Positions 54,421 through 64,000 of a stretch of 64,000 nucleotides of DNA are shown here, piece after piece. The notes beneath the pieces were generated by a model. The model saw nothing but the letters and a program-made list of their open reading frames with translations. It did not search any database and was not told the origin of the DNA. Within the stretch, counting starts at the first letter, position 1. Every line of letters starts with the position of its first letter. The DNA comes from Otatea glauca (taxonomy: Eukaryota; Streptophyta; Magnoliopsida; Poales; Poaceae), in contig JAYEVK010000385.1 of assembly GCA_036346275.1 (NCBI GenBank), forward strand, positions 1-64,000. The letters run 5' to 3'. Both the position numbers and the translations under genes were made by a program.

Positions 54421-56077
54421 AAATTCAAATCAAACTCAACCCAGAGCATACCAAGCCCAAATTTAGTTAAATACTCATCACCAATATGGGTAGACCTCCA
54501 CATGGTCTTTCAAGAACTTACATCTCAGCCTATGAAAAATCTATCCTTGCAATCAAAGTTGTTGACTTTTTGTTATTCTTGGGTATTCCTTGCAAGTTTC
54601 TAAGAATTAGCGATGCATCACTAAAGTTCAGCTATATATTGAGGATAGGTTTACAAAAAATCAAATGATCAATTACCACTTTCCTGCACTCGAATTGACT
54701 CAATGTGTCACCCTCAAAAGGCAGGAACATTTGTTCATTTGCAGTAGCTTCGCACTGCCTCCTCTACCGCTCCAGCAATCCCATGATGTCATACAAATTC
54801 CGCTGGCCCGTCATTGCTACTAAGTTGACAAGTGTGTTAGTAAATTGAATATACAATTAAAACCATCATGTCGAATGGAAATTGCATTTCACAGATCATA
54901 ATTAGGCACAACATTGTATTCAATAGTACAGTTCTCTAGTTAAATAATAAATTTGGGCTATACCACGTTACAACAAACAATAATAAAACTCATTGATATG
55001 ATACCCTCTCTTCATGCAGCTTATATATAGGTACCATGATTGTTACAAACAAATGAACTTGAACAATTATGTTGAGTTCCTGTTCGAGTTGATTATGGTT
55101 CACTTCAAGAACATAACCACTTGATTCCCCTAACCACTTAACCACACAATAAAGATTCAATTGCATAAGTAATCATGTGATATAACCACTTAACCACACA
55201 ATAAAACATTCAGCCACATTAGCAAAACAAGGAGCCCCCTAAGCCAAGAAGGACATCAAATTAACTCGCAGTACATGTTGACTGTTCGGGATGAACTATT
55301 CAAACTTAGTAGGATAGAAAGGAGGAGTAATTACCCGTCTGCTGGTGCATCATTTAATGGAATTGTTTGGAATGTACATTTGCATCTCCTTCACAATCAG
55401 TACCATAATCTAGCAAATTGTTTGGAACCATGGATGAGTTGGAGGCTTCAGTTCCTGCTCGTATGCGTCACTAGATCCAGACTCGCTCTAGTGACCATCC
55501 TTCATCCTGCCAAAGTGCCCCAAATCGAATGTGCTAAGTTTGTTACCTAGATCTATTTGGAGGGAGGAGAGGTGAGGCAAATGGCGTAGGGGATGCCGTC
55601 GACATTGCTGATGAGCTCACTCATACTCATTGTCGTCACCGATGAGAGTCGCAGTCACCATCGCCGTCGATAAGGCAAATGATCTTGCCATTGATAAGGC
55701 GGATGATCTTACCGTTGCCGCCGTCGGGATCGCTCTTGTCTTCTAGGGTTCCTCGCCTGCCGTCGAGGACGCAACTTGAGTCGTGGCTCACAATCGAGTC
55801 TCCCCGTTAGTTGTCGTAAAAAAATTGTTGTCTTCTTACCGAATTTTTACTTTCCCGTTGTAATGGGCTGAAACCAATGTAATTTTATTAGTTTACACAC
55901 CCATCTAAGCAGATTTTTGTAGCCTAGTGTGAAGAATTTTAAGAGTTTGTATTTTACACTAATTTTAGACCGAAAACCAGCCTTTCAAGTAAGCCCTAAA
56001 ACGTTATGTATCCATGAGGTAGTATTTTCCAGCATTCTTTGCTGGCGTTTCAAAAAAAAAAGAAGAAGATTCAGGCA
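54421..56077. other. Non-coding DNA, no gene recognised
   Basis: AT-rich with small duplications (ATAACCACTTAACCACACAA near 55110-55205). A GC-richer part at 55551-55760 resembles 15298-15420 (GGAGGGAG, GCCGTCGAC-TTGCTGATGAG), with a minus-strand CTAG|GTAACAAAC donor-like border near 55540. It could be an untranslated first exon of a minus-strand gene, but no coding sequence supports this. Confidence 0.45.
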
Positions 56078-56389
56078 GCTGCAGCTAGAGGTGGCCAAAC
56101 GGGCGGGCCAAATGGGGCACGCGACCGCGATCGTGGGCGGCCGAACGCGGCATGGCCCAAATCTAAGCGGTCGTCTTGAGCCACACCCAACCGAAGTGTC
56201 TTGGTGCTTTGGCGGAGGTGCGACGGCGGTCGACGCAACGACGGCCTTTTTGCGGTCGGGCCCGACACGACACGACCGGCACACCAACGGCCCGGGCAAC
56301 ACGCGCGGCCGTTAGCCCGTTTAAAAAATAGCCGTTGCAAACTTAAAAATTCAAAAAATCGAAAAATTCAAAAAATCCGAAATTTTTCC

Positions 56390-56397
56390 TATAAATA
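56390..56397 (+). promoter_or_regulatory. TATA box of hAT transposase
   Basis: CCTATAAATAGGTGG, about 250 bp before the ATG at 56647, in line with a 5' UTR that may contain an intron. Confidence 0.5.
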
Positions 56398-56646
56398 GGT
56401 GGCTGCCCCCTTCCCATTTCTACACCAGCAATCTTGCATTCTCTTCTAATCATTCTCTTGTGGAAATTCTTTTGCTCTTATTGGTAATTTGGCAAAATTA
56501 AAAATAGTTTTGTCAAAAATCCAAAAATCAAATTCGGCTTTAAACCATCAAGAAATCAAGGTGATAATTGTGATTTATTTTTCATTTTTAGTATTTTAAA
56601 TCATATTTTAGTATTAATAGCGTCATTATTTCTTGTAGTTTGTTTT

Positions 56647-58709
56647 ATGGAGCAGGGATTTTTCGTCGTTCCGACTTACGATTTTGGTATTTCACAGGAG
56701 CTTCTTGCATCATATGCGAAGAAGCTGCAGGGTATGCCATCTTGGGCTCTACAAGTGCTACTACGTCGGCAAGCAGAGGCAAAAGAACAAGACGCGATAC
56801 ATCGAGTGCAGGAAGATTTCGACCGATTTTTAGATATCAAGCGACGCGTCCAAATCGGTATCTTTGTTTGTAAATATTGCAAGCATAAATTAAGCGAGAA
56901 ATCTTCGGATGGAGCAGGGCACTTGAAGAGGCATCTTGTGTTGTAGAAAAAGCGGGAATGGCTTCGAGGCAAACGCATCTGCAGTACAACCCCGATGGTA
57001 CGATGCGTGGCTGGGACTACAATCCTGAGGTAGCTCGTGAATCTCTTTGTCGTTTAATCGCTTCTCAAGATCTTCCTTTAAACTTTGGTGAGTCATTTGC
57101 GTTTGAAAGCTTTATTAGGATTGCTCATAATCCTAGGTTTCTGCGGTTTCTAGCAGGACAACAACTAGAGATTTGATTAAATATTATAATAATTATCGCA
57201 ATAACCTAAAAGAAAAATTTAGTACCTGTACTTTTTCTGTGTCTTTGACATCTGATATATAGAGTGGTAGAGCTAAAGAGGATTACCTTAGTATAGTTGC
57301 TCATTATGTAAACGATGATTGGCAACTAGAAAAGAGAATTATAGGATTCAAATTAATTGATGTAGTATATACTGGTGAAAATATTGTTGATTGTATTGTA
57401 AAAGTTGTGGAAGAATTTGGCCTTAGTGATAAGATTTTTGCAATAACATTAGATAATGCTTCCGCAAATACTTCTGCCATGAACATACTTACTCCGCTTT
57501 TCAATTCATATGCTGAATCTTTCTTATTACATCAGCGTTGTGCTTGCCATATTATTAATCTTATAGTTAAATCTGGTTTAAAGAGGTTAAATCAGTATAT
57601 TGAACCTTTTCGCACTGCAATATCTTTCTTAACTCATTCTAATCAACGAGTAGCAGCATATAAAACTTATTGTATTGCAATGAATGTACGTCCGCGTAAG
57701 TTTGGTTTGGATATGCCTGTTAGATGAAACTCTACTTACTTGATGCTTAAGAATGTCATACCATATGAGAGCACATTTTCTGTTTTTATTAACACGCACT
57801 GTCGTACACAGAATGGTCAACCGGTACTCACAGAGCAACATTGGTATGTTGCTAAATACTTGCTTTCATTTTTAGAACTTTTTATTTATTCCACTTTTGC
57901 TTTATCTGGAGTTTATTATTCAACCTCTCCTTTAATTGTGCATCATATTTTAGAAATTGCTACCCACTTAAAGAGCCACGAAAATGATAATATATTACGG
58001 GAAGCTGTTTATACTATGAAAACTAATTTTTGAAATATTGGCGAGAAATTCCTATGTTATATGCATTTGCATTTATTTTAGATCCTAGAGCTAAAGTTCG
58101 AGGATTCTCTAATGTTCTCTCACTTTTAAGTGATGCACGATGGTATCTTGATTATTCGAGTTACTTTTCAAATGTCAGTGCTAACTTATCCAAGTTTATG
58201 ATAAGGTACATCGGAAGTTTTGTGGAGTTCACATGCCGGGACCTCCACCCAAGACCCACAACAGGTAAGAAGAAAACCGCGTGGGAAAAGATATGGGGTA
58301 CAGGTGGCTCTTCCTCAAGGAGTTCAACTACATCAACGACAAGTGCGGACACATCAAGTGGTGGGAGCTAGTGCCTATCTCAACAATGACAACATCAACT
58401 ACCAAGAGAAGCAAGAGGAGGACTTCAGCATTTTGCAGTGGTGGCACGAGCACAAGATAACATATCCGGTGCTTTCCATACTAGCACGGGATATGTTAAC
58501 AGTTCCTGTCTCCACGGTTTCTTGATCCGCTTTGATCCGTCGGAAGAATCATCGAGGAGAGAAGAACAAATCTGACTAGTGAGATGGTGGAAATACTTCT
58601 CACTGTGAAAGATTGGGAACAAGCTGATCAACGAGCTCAACATACTTCAGAAAATACTGAGCTAGCGGAGACGTTCGAAAATCTTTATCTAGATAATGAG
58701 GAAGAATAA
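56647..58709 (+). pseudogene. hAT transposase (BED finger, RNase H-like core, hATC), broken
   Basis: It starts MEQGFFVVPTYDF. A BED-type zinc finger follows (CKYCKHKLSEKSSDGAGHLKRHL). A TAG at 56944 interrupts the frame. The core shows WDYNPEVARESLCRLIASQD, LNFGESFAFESFI, then TSDI followed by a TAG where Trp is expected (near 57257), GFKLIDVVYTGENI, ITLDNASANTSAMN and RCACHIINLIVKSGL. Near the end are LYAFAFILDPRAKV and the hATC dimerisation domain (DFSILQWWHEHKITYPVLSI, LARDMLTVPVSTVS). Stops at about 57725 and 58032 and frameshifts near 57150, 58370 and 58525 make it inactive. The last stop is TAA at 58707. Confidence 0.93.
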
Positions 58710-59250
58710 TTGTAATCTTCACTTTTTTATTGTATCACTGAGCTATAGACCGTACTCTTTTTTCTTTGCCAAGGTTTTCTCGTGTTGAGTTTTTACTTAG
58801 CAAAGTTTTTAACGAGGCAGCCAAACATCAATAAAGTTCATTATTTAATTCAAATTATTTGTCTCATTTTAGAATTTATCTCGTATTTTAGCTTTTTCTT
58901 AATTTATATATATATTTTAAAAAAATTTGTTCATCCTTCGAGTTTTTCAAATTATTCTAAATTTCCCTATTTTTCTGAATTTTTTCATATTTTTTACCGT
59001 ACTTTATCTATTTTTCTAAAAAAAATTTCAAATTTTACGACGCTTAAGCAAGACTCTGGCCGACCGCCGCTTGGCATCTAATCGGTGGCACGCGCGGCCG
59101 AGATGCTAATGGGCCTTGCCTGGGCCGCCACCCCGGCCCGTGGGCCGGCACGACACGACCCATTTACGAGTAGGTCCTAAACGGGCCGTGCCCATTTTTA
59201 AACGGGCTGTGCCGTGCCGGGCGGTCCGTTTGGCCACCTCTAGCTGTAAC

Positions 59251-59391
59251 AGCGATTGCTGTAGTCATGTAGAGTTGTAAAAAGTCGGTTTCGGGTCCCG
59301 AAAAGAGATGGAACCGCGAACCCGCTAAGAGGCCCACGGCGTCTTCCTCATCCCCGAGGCTCCGATTCAACCGGCGGCGAGGACGAGGCGG
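59251..59391 (+). other. 5' flank and leader of the TH2 gene
   Basis: Only 141 bp separate the hAT target duplication from the start codon. I see no TATA box. The segment is GC-rich near the ATG and probably contains the 5' UTR, so any promoter further upstream now lies beyond or within the hAT element. Confidence 0.5.
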
Positions 59392-59918
59392 ATGCGCCTT
59401 CTCCCCCTCCGCCTCCGCCTTCCGCTGCCACCACTCCGGCCCAACCCCACGCTTTCTCCCTTCTCCTCGAGCTGGTCAACAACAAGCAGCACCACCACCA
59501 AGTACAGGCGGATGTCGTCTTCTTCTTCTGCGGCGGTGGTCGCCGAGGGCTCGGCCGCCCGCCGCTTCTGGATAGCCGCCTCCTCGCGGGAGGCCGCCTT
59601 CGCATCCTATACGCCCTTCCTCCTCTCCCTAGCCGCCGGCACCCTCCGCCGCGACTCCTTCCGCCACTACGTCGCGCAGGACGCCCACTTCCTCCAAGCC
59701 TTCGCACGCGCGTAAGCAAGCACCCTAATTAATCCCTTCCTTTCTCTCTCTTCGCCTTCGATTTCGGATTTTCTTGGATCTGATCGATGGATCCATCCCA
59801 TTCCATCAGCTACGAGATGGCCGAGGAGTGCGCTGACGACGACGATGACAAGGCCACCATCGCCGCCCTCAGGAAGGCCGTCCTCCGCGAGCTCAACCGC
59901 CACGCTTCCGTCCTCCAG
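59392..59918 (+). CDS. TH2: TH2-like thiamine-salvage protein, exons 1-2 (partial)
   Basis: Two exons, 59392-59711 and 59810-59918, encode the first 143 residues of a TenA/TH2 protein. The 98-bp intron has GTAAGC and CATCAG borders and a GC-C split Ala codon. Residues 1-40 are Arg/Leu/Pro/Ser-rich without acidic residues, like an organellar transit peptide. A second Met at residue 41 could give a shorter cytosolic form. The TenA-type helices follow: ARRFWIAASSREAAFASYTP, DSFRHYVAQDAHFLQAFARA, YEMAEECADDDDDKATIAAL. In plants TH2 has an N-terminal TenA_E domain that salvages pyrimidine breakdown products and a C-terminal HAD phosphatase that turns thiamine monophosphate into thiamine. Exon 2 ends CAG|GTCCCA in phase 0. 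No later exon is found in the next 4.08 kb, so the gene has a long intron 2 or is truncated. Confidence 0.85.
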
Positions 59919-60125
59919 GTCCCACCTACCCCTCATCCTCCATTTCACCTCATAATTGCTTTTGTTTCCACGGAATCAGAACAGATTTACTTCTAGGCCT
60001 CGGATGCTTTGCCTGCACCATGCAGCCGATCTAACCTGCTAACTGCATGATGGGTATAAATAGATTTCTAGCAAGCTACTAACATTCATAAAACCAGTTT
60101 GTTCATGATAATAATAAGGTGCCCG
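59919..60125 (+). other. Start of TH2 intron 2 or 3' flank
   Basis: AT-richer non-coding sequence after the exon 2 donor. Nothing else is recognised before the tandem duplication. Confidence 0.5.
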
Positions 60126-60232
60126 CACGTTGCAACGGGCTTCCAAAAGAAGGTGATAAATATCATCTAATGTGGGGTCACGTTGCAACGGGGTTCCAAA
60201 AGAAGGTGATAAATATCATCTAACGTGACCCC
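60126..60232 (+). repeat. 53-bp tandem duplication with inverted repeat
   Basis: Two copies of CACGTTGCAACGGG-x-TTCCAAAAGAAGGTGATAAA (60126-60178 and 60179-60232). The preceding GCCCG (60121) pairs with CGGGC at 60136-60140. GGGGTCACGTT (60174-60184) pairs with AACGTGACCCC (60222-60232), so copy 2 can form a hairpin. The GTGCCCG-CACGTTGCAACGGG string is common at ends of small dispersed grass repeats. Confidence 0.75.
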
Positions 60233-60812
60233 AAATCGTACAATGAACATTAAAGTTCTTATACACGCATATCAAGTAAAGTACACATTTAGTAGTTAAC
60301 ATAATATCTTGTCCAACATGAATACAAAAAAAAATCCTAGTTAGTACACAATACATCTAGGATGCAAGAACATGATGGGTTATCCCAGGTTCCTAACAGG
60401 CGATTAACTGCAGCTCCTAGTAAACACAACAATAGAAACAGTACTGATATCAAACTGTTTGCAAACTGGGCCATATAAAGACAAGGCACAACCCTGACCT
60501 AAAAATGTGCCTAGATGACGACATGTAAAGAAAGCTTGTCTTTACCCATACACATTTGTATTCTAGATAATGAGAGGGACAAATCAGGATAAGTCTATAG
60601 AAGCACAATATTACATTCATCTCAAACTAAGGGGCTCTTTGCTCGCAATGAAGAATAAAGGAAGTGCTTCATAGATTGCACATGTATCAATCTCCATGAA
60701 ATGCAACGGTCCAAGGAATTTTTCCTTATCTGACTATACTATGCATGGATTGATCATTCAATGAAACATGTCTAGGTAAGACAAAAATTTCCTATTTGAT
60801 ATAATACAAGTT
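60233..60812. other. Non-coding AT-rich DNA
   Basis: No ORF with recognisable content on either strand and no element ends. It probably belongs to TH2 intron 2. Confidence 0.5.
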
Positions 60813-60892
60813 ATTATCTTTATGTATCTTGGTGTTTCGAGGTAGGTTAAGTATTATCTTTATGTATCTTGGTGTTCCGAGGTAGATTAAGT
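60813..60892 (+). repeat. Two 40-bp tandem repeats
   Basis: Copies at 60813-60852 and 60853-60892 (ATTATCTTTATGTATCTTGG, then TGTT-x-CGAGGTAG-x-TTAAGT) differ at two positions. A third, partial and more divergent copy starts at 61712 on the far side of the inserted element. Confidence 0.85.
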
Positions 60893-61702
60893 CAGTGGCG
60901 AATCTAGGATGAAAATAGAGGAGGGGCTCCTATGTCGAAGTTCTAACTCAAGACAAGCGTACTAATGATACATCTACCGACCTATTGCCAACCAAATTGA
61001 ATCAGAGACAAAAAATCATCCAGTCAATAGAATATAGATTATCCCTTATCACTTAGTTATCAGTTATCAGAAGAGGGCATTCAGGTATTGCATTGGGGCT
61101 TGGCGACTGGCAAATCTCTAGGCTCTGGCATCCGCGTCCCGGTGATCAATCCGAGGCTGAGAGGCTCCTAGGTCGCTCCTCCTTGCCGATCGCCTCGATT
61201 CCTCTCCTCTGGGCTCTGGCGATGTTCGTTCGGCCGCCGGCTGGACGACGCTCCGAGCGGCTGATTCCTCTCTGCTGCGACTCCGTCGGTGCCGGCATGT
61301 CGCGGCGAGTTCTTGCGAATTGGCCACCTGCCGTGTGGTCACACCCGCCCTATGCATCTGCTGCCCGCGGTCGCCCATGCGTCGGTCTATCGCCTGCTAG
61401 ATAACACTGTTCATCTCTCCGACTCCCGATGCTGCACTACAGTAAAGGAGGCCTTAGGCCGAGTACTATACCAGGTGAAAGCCCATGTGAGTAAGGGAGC
61501 CCATAACTAATTTTGGGCCCACTTGACCAGTAGTATTGTTTTCTTCTTATACCTTATTCCCAGTTCCTAAACCTGCCGATTTGCCACCATGGCGCCATGT
61601 CTCTGCTTCTTTCTGACGTTAGGGATACTGGGAGGAGGGGGGTTCGGCCGGCTGGAGGTGGGGCTGACGTCCCAACCAGCCCCAACGGTGCATCCGCCCC
61701 TG
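60893..61702. mobile_element. Non-autonomous hAT-type element (810 bp) with GC-rich core
   Basis: The ends CAGTGGCGAATC and, inverted, CAGGGGCGGATGC match imperfectly at about 10 of 12 bases. They are flanked by a perfect 8-bp duplication GATTAAGT (60885-60892 and 61703-61710). There is no transposase. The centre (61090-61510) is much more GC-rich than the rest and has open frames on both strands (103 codons plus strand, 86 codons minus) without a recognised domain. It may be a captured piece of host sequence. Confidence 0.85.
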
Positions 61703-61710
61703 GATTAAGT

Positions 61711-64000
61711 TATTATCTTTATGTACCTTGATCAACCAATGTAGGAAAGATTTTCTTTTTCAGGTCACATTACAATCTTACGTGTATCTCTTGAACCTGT
61801 CTGCCATCAACATTCCTCAAAACTCTCCACCAAAGTGCCCTAAAACAAGGCCCCTGTGCAAGTTGTTGAATCTTTCATGATTTAAGGTAGCAGGAATAAG
61901 ATATATATAGCCTGCAATGGAAGTTTGAGACTTAATCAGAGCATAAGTACAATGGTTGATATATTCACGCACACAGGAAAAATGAAAAAGAATACATATG
62001 GGTAGGAAAAAAACATAGAGATTGGTTATCAACGTTGGGGCAAATTAGCTTTGGAGACAATTATTCAGCCTTTAGCAATAGATTTTTACCCAATGCCTGC
62101 TACTGAGTTAGTGTAATTCCACTGAAGTATGACATCCTCTGGTGAATATAATTCAATAGAACATTGTAAGACCAGAAGAGTTACCTCCAATAATAGAACT
62201 GTCCCATCGCTGTACTAAACTGCCACAGGATGATGCGGTGCCAAGTAGGGCCGCTCCTGCCAACTTTTCTCAAGCAGAGAACATAGTGCCACACAAATAC
62301 ACATCATGTGTGAATATTAAATGATACCTGGAATAGAAAAAACTTAAGTCAGACTAATATGCCAGACCAGTATAAAGGGGATCATATTCTTGAAGAACTC
62401 ACATACGCCAAGGAGATCAGAAAAGGTAAAGCCAAAGAACTGAAGGAGCTCCCAATTCTGATCACTTGAAAGGGTGGCTCTAGGGGTGAAAACAGGGCAG
62501 ATAATTCCTGCCCGATCCGATACCGTATAAGGACAGCTGCAGGCCTTACTTCTTAATACAGCTAAAATGTGATAGAGATCACATTCTAACTAACTGATCA
62601 TACAAGGAAAATTTTTGATACAATAGAAATGGTATGTACCTATAGCAAGCAGACAACACTGGAATTTGGGGGAAATCCATGAATGTGTCACCATGTGGGG
62701 CCAGGACAAAATGAGTGGCACATAAGGAATTTCCCCTTACTCAATTGGTCATTGTACTGTCTTGATTACAGAGAATTAGTTGGACAACTCAAATCAACTA
62801 CATGTTTGATCCTGTTAAAACAATTAATTATAACTCTTTTACAGATCAGAAAAATTGTACCAACAGATTCATGGTACATTGAAAAGGAGTTAGAACTCTG
62901 TATATGAGTGTAACTTTTCAGTTATCAACATTATATAGTTCAAAGGAAGAAGAAATGTCTTTCTTTACATGTCTCATGGAGGATGGGCATCATAAGCAGC
63001 CCCATTCATTCCCATGCACACAAATAAGGAGTCTCTAGCATATAAAACATAAAAATGCCAGAGCAATGAACAACAACTTGTACAGAGAAAAATCACTATA
63101 CTATTATCCAAAAAAATGACAATATTCCTTTCAGGACAGAAAGATGACAAGATCCCCCATTTACCAAAGCAGAACAATCAGAAATTCAACTAACAATTGT
63201 AACTGAAATTCGTTCATGAATATCATTATACAGAATGAACAGCTTTTGAGTCACAATTAGTTTCCTTTCTTACGATGTCTTGATTTTGTACAGGCTCTTC
63301 TTTTCACCTTTTTAATTGTTTTACTTCTTTTTTGAATTCCACAACAAATCATATCAGCTATGAAGACAAGTACAATAGTAAGCCTCAAACGAAGATGAAT
63401 GGAGGGAGTAAAGTAAAAATATAGAAAACTGAAATTTCCAACAAAAATCACTACCTGCAGACAGATGGCCAGTGAATTATCATGAAGTACTGTACCCACA
63501 AGAGCTCTAAAGTGCACAAATATAAAAAAGTACTCTGGGTATCAACTATTGTCTTGCCAGCATAATAATCTGAATTTTACAATAGCTATTTTGTGGCCGG
63601 ACATTCAGAATTAAGCGAGAATTCACCTATCCAGGGAGTAGAGCAAGTATTGTCCATGTGGGGATTGTAGGATTAAGAAATCCCTGCCACATGAGGCATT
63701 CCTGAAGCTAGAACAATCAGCAAGCTTCAGTCGATGTCTGTGACAGGCCTAGACTGCCCTGTCAAGGAAAATCTGTAAATCAATTGGCAATCAATCAAAG
63801 CTCTGGTGCTTTTATTACAGGAAGGTTGACACAACACACAGGATCAACTGGTGCACAGACTGTCCGGTGAAAACTGAAAATAATGGGCACAACACTATAG
63901 AGAAAATAGAAACAACATATAACATGAAAAGTTTAATAATGTGTTGCCAGCACAATCATGCCAAATTGCTAATGGATTGTTGCACACCAAGATCAAGCTA
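61711..64000. other. Non-coding DNA, no gene recognised
   Basis: AT-rich sequence with only short, domain-free open frames. No TenA or HAD phosphatase exon was found. A TAGGGGTGAAAACAGGGC stretch near 62493 resembles the terminus of some small DNA transposons, but no partner end was seen. It is most likely TH2 intron 2 or downstream DNA. Confidence 0.5.

Larger units (their letters stand above)
56086..59242 (+). mobile_element. Autonomous-type hAT transposon, decayed (3157 bp)
   Basis: The terminal inverted repeats TAGAGGTGGCCAAACGG (56086) and CCGTTTGGCCACCTCTA (to 59242) are perfect. The 8-bp flanks GCTGCAGC (56078-56085) and GCTGTAAC (59243-59250) agree at six of eight positions, as an old target duplication. 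GC-rich subterminal regions carry repeated GGCACGACACGACC-like motifs at both ends, the usual transposase-binding arrangement. Inside is one transposase pseudogene. Confidence 0.93.

Noticed and set aside
61093..61510. 103-codon ORF as a host gene
   Set aside because: It lies wholly inside a non-autonomous hAT-type element, has no domain, and overlaps an equally long frame on the other strand.
63257..63517. 86-codon minus-strand ORF with hydrophobic stretches
   Set aside because: Low-complexity AT-rich DNA, no start context, domain or conserved motif.

Overview
This is nuclear DNA of a grass (Poaceae). The evidence is Ty3/gypsy Tekay/Del-type chromoviruses with long TGTAACA...GACA LTRs, a Tat-clade element with an antisense Transposase_28 gene, a BARE/Angela-like copia LTR, GC-rich first exons and a recognisable plant TH2 (TenA-type) gene. 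No bacterial, organellar, rRNA, tRNA or CRISPR feature was seen. About 80% of the window is nested transposable elements; only the right-hand ~11 kb looks like gene-proximal DNA.

Left block (1-15206). The window opens inside a Tat-clade Ty3/gypsy element: end of pol, a 214-bp direct duplication, an antisense gene with a Transposase_28-like N-terminus and coiled coil, a 112-bp minisatellite, a small antisense ORF with its own TATA box, and the 3' LTR ending at 12766. A Tekay-type element that has lost most of its body (1430-5545) sits inside the antisense gene. The Tat element appears to lie in the reverse transcriptase region of a copia element, whose pol tail and 3' LTR follow (12767-15206).

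Central nest (15427-52491). One minus-strand Tekay-type element, flanked by a perfect AAGAC duplication, holds everything from 15.4 to 52.5 kb. Its right-hand (5') LTR was hit twice. A plus-strand element of a second family entered at GGCAA and now has the order LTR-internal-LTR-internal-LTR (24385-46562). A solo LTR of the host element's own family entered at TCACA (47204-50283). The left LTR of the host element preserves both empty sites, which confirms the order of events.

Reading frames in the central nest are broken everywhere, but the differences between duplicated copies fall mainly on CAG/CTG trinucleotides. This looks more like a base-calling problem at CHG-methylated cytosines than ancient decay, so the pseudogene calls there are provisional.

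Two features are shared between the families. One is a pre-gag reading frame with a TGGYA...WR...GF-x-RPLY-x-G signature. The other is a purine-rich exon-like segment of about 80 nt inside the LTR, with a splice acceptor and mostly a GC-type donor. Together they suggest that these elements make a spliced mRNA for translation and keep an unspliced genomic RNA.

Right block (52497-64000). Low-complexity and intron-like DNA is followed by a decayed autonomous hAT element (56086-59242) that ends 149 bp before the start codon of a TH2 thiamine-salvage gene. Exons 1 and 2 of that gene are present (59392-59918). The rest of the window contains no further TH2 exon, but it holds a 53-bp tandem duplication, 40-bp tandem repeats and an 810-bp non-autonomous hAT-type element with a perfect 8-bp target duplication.
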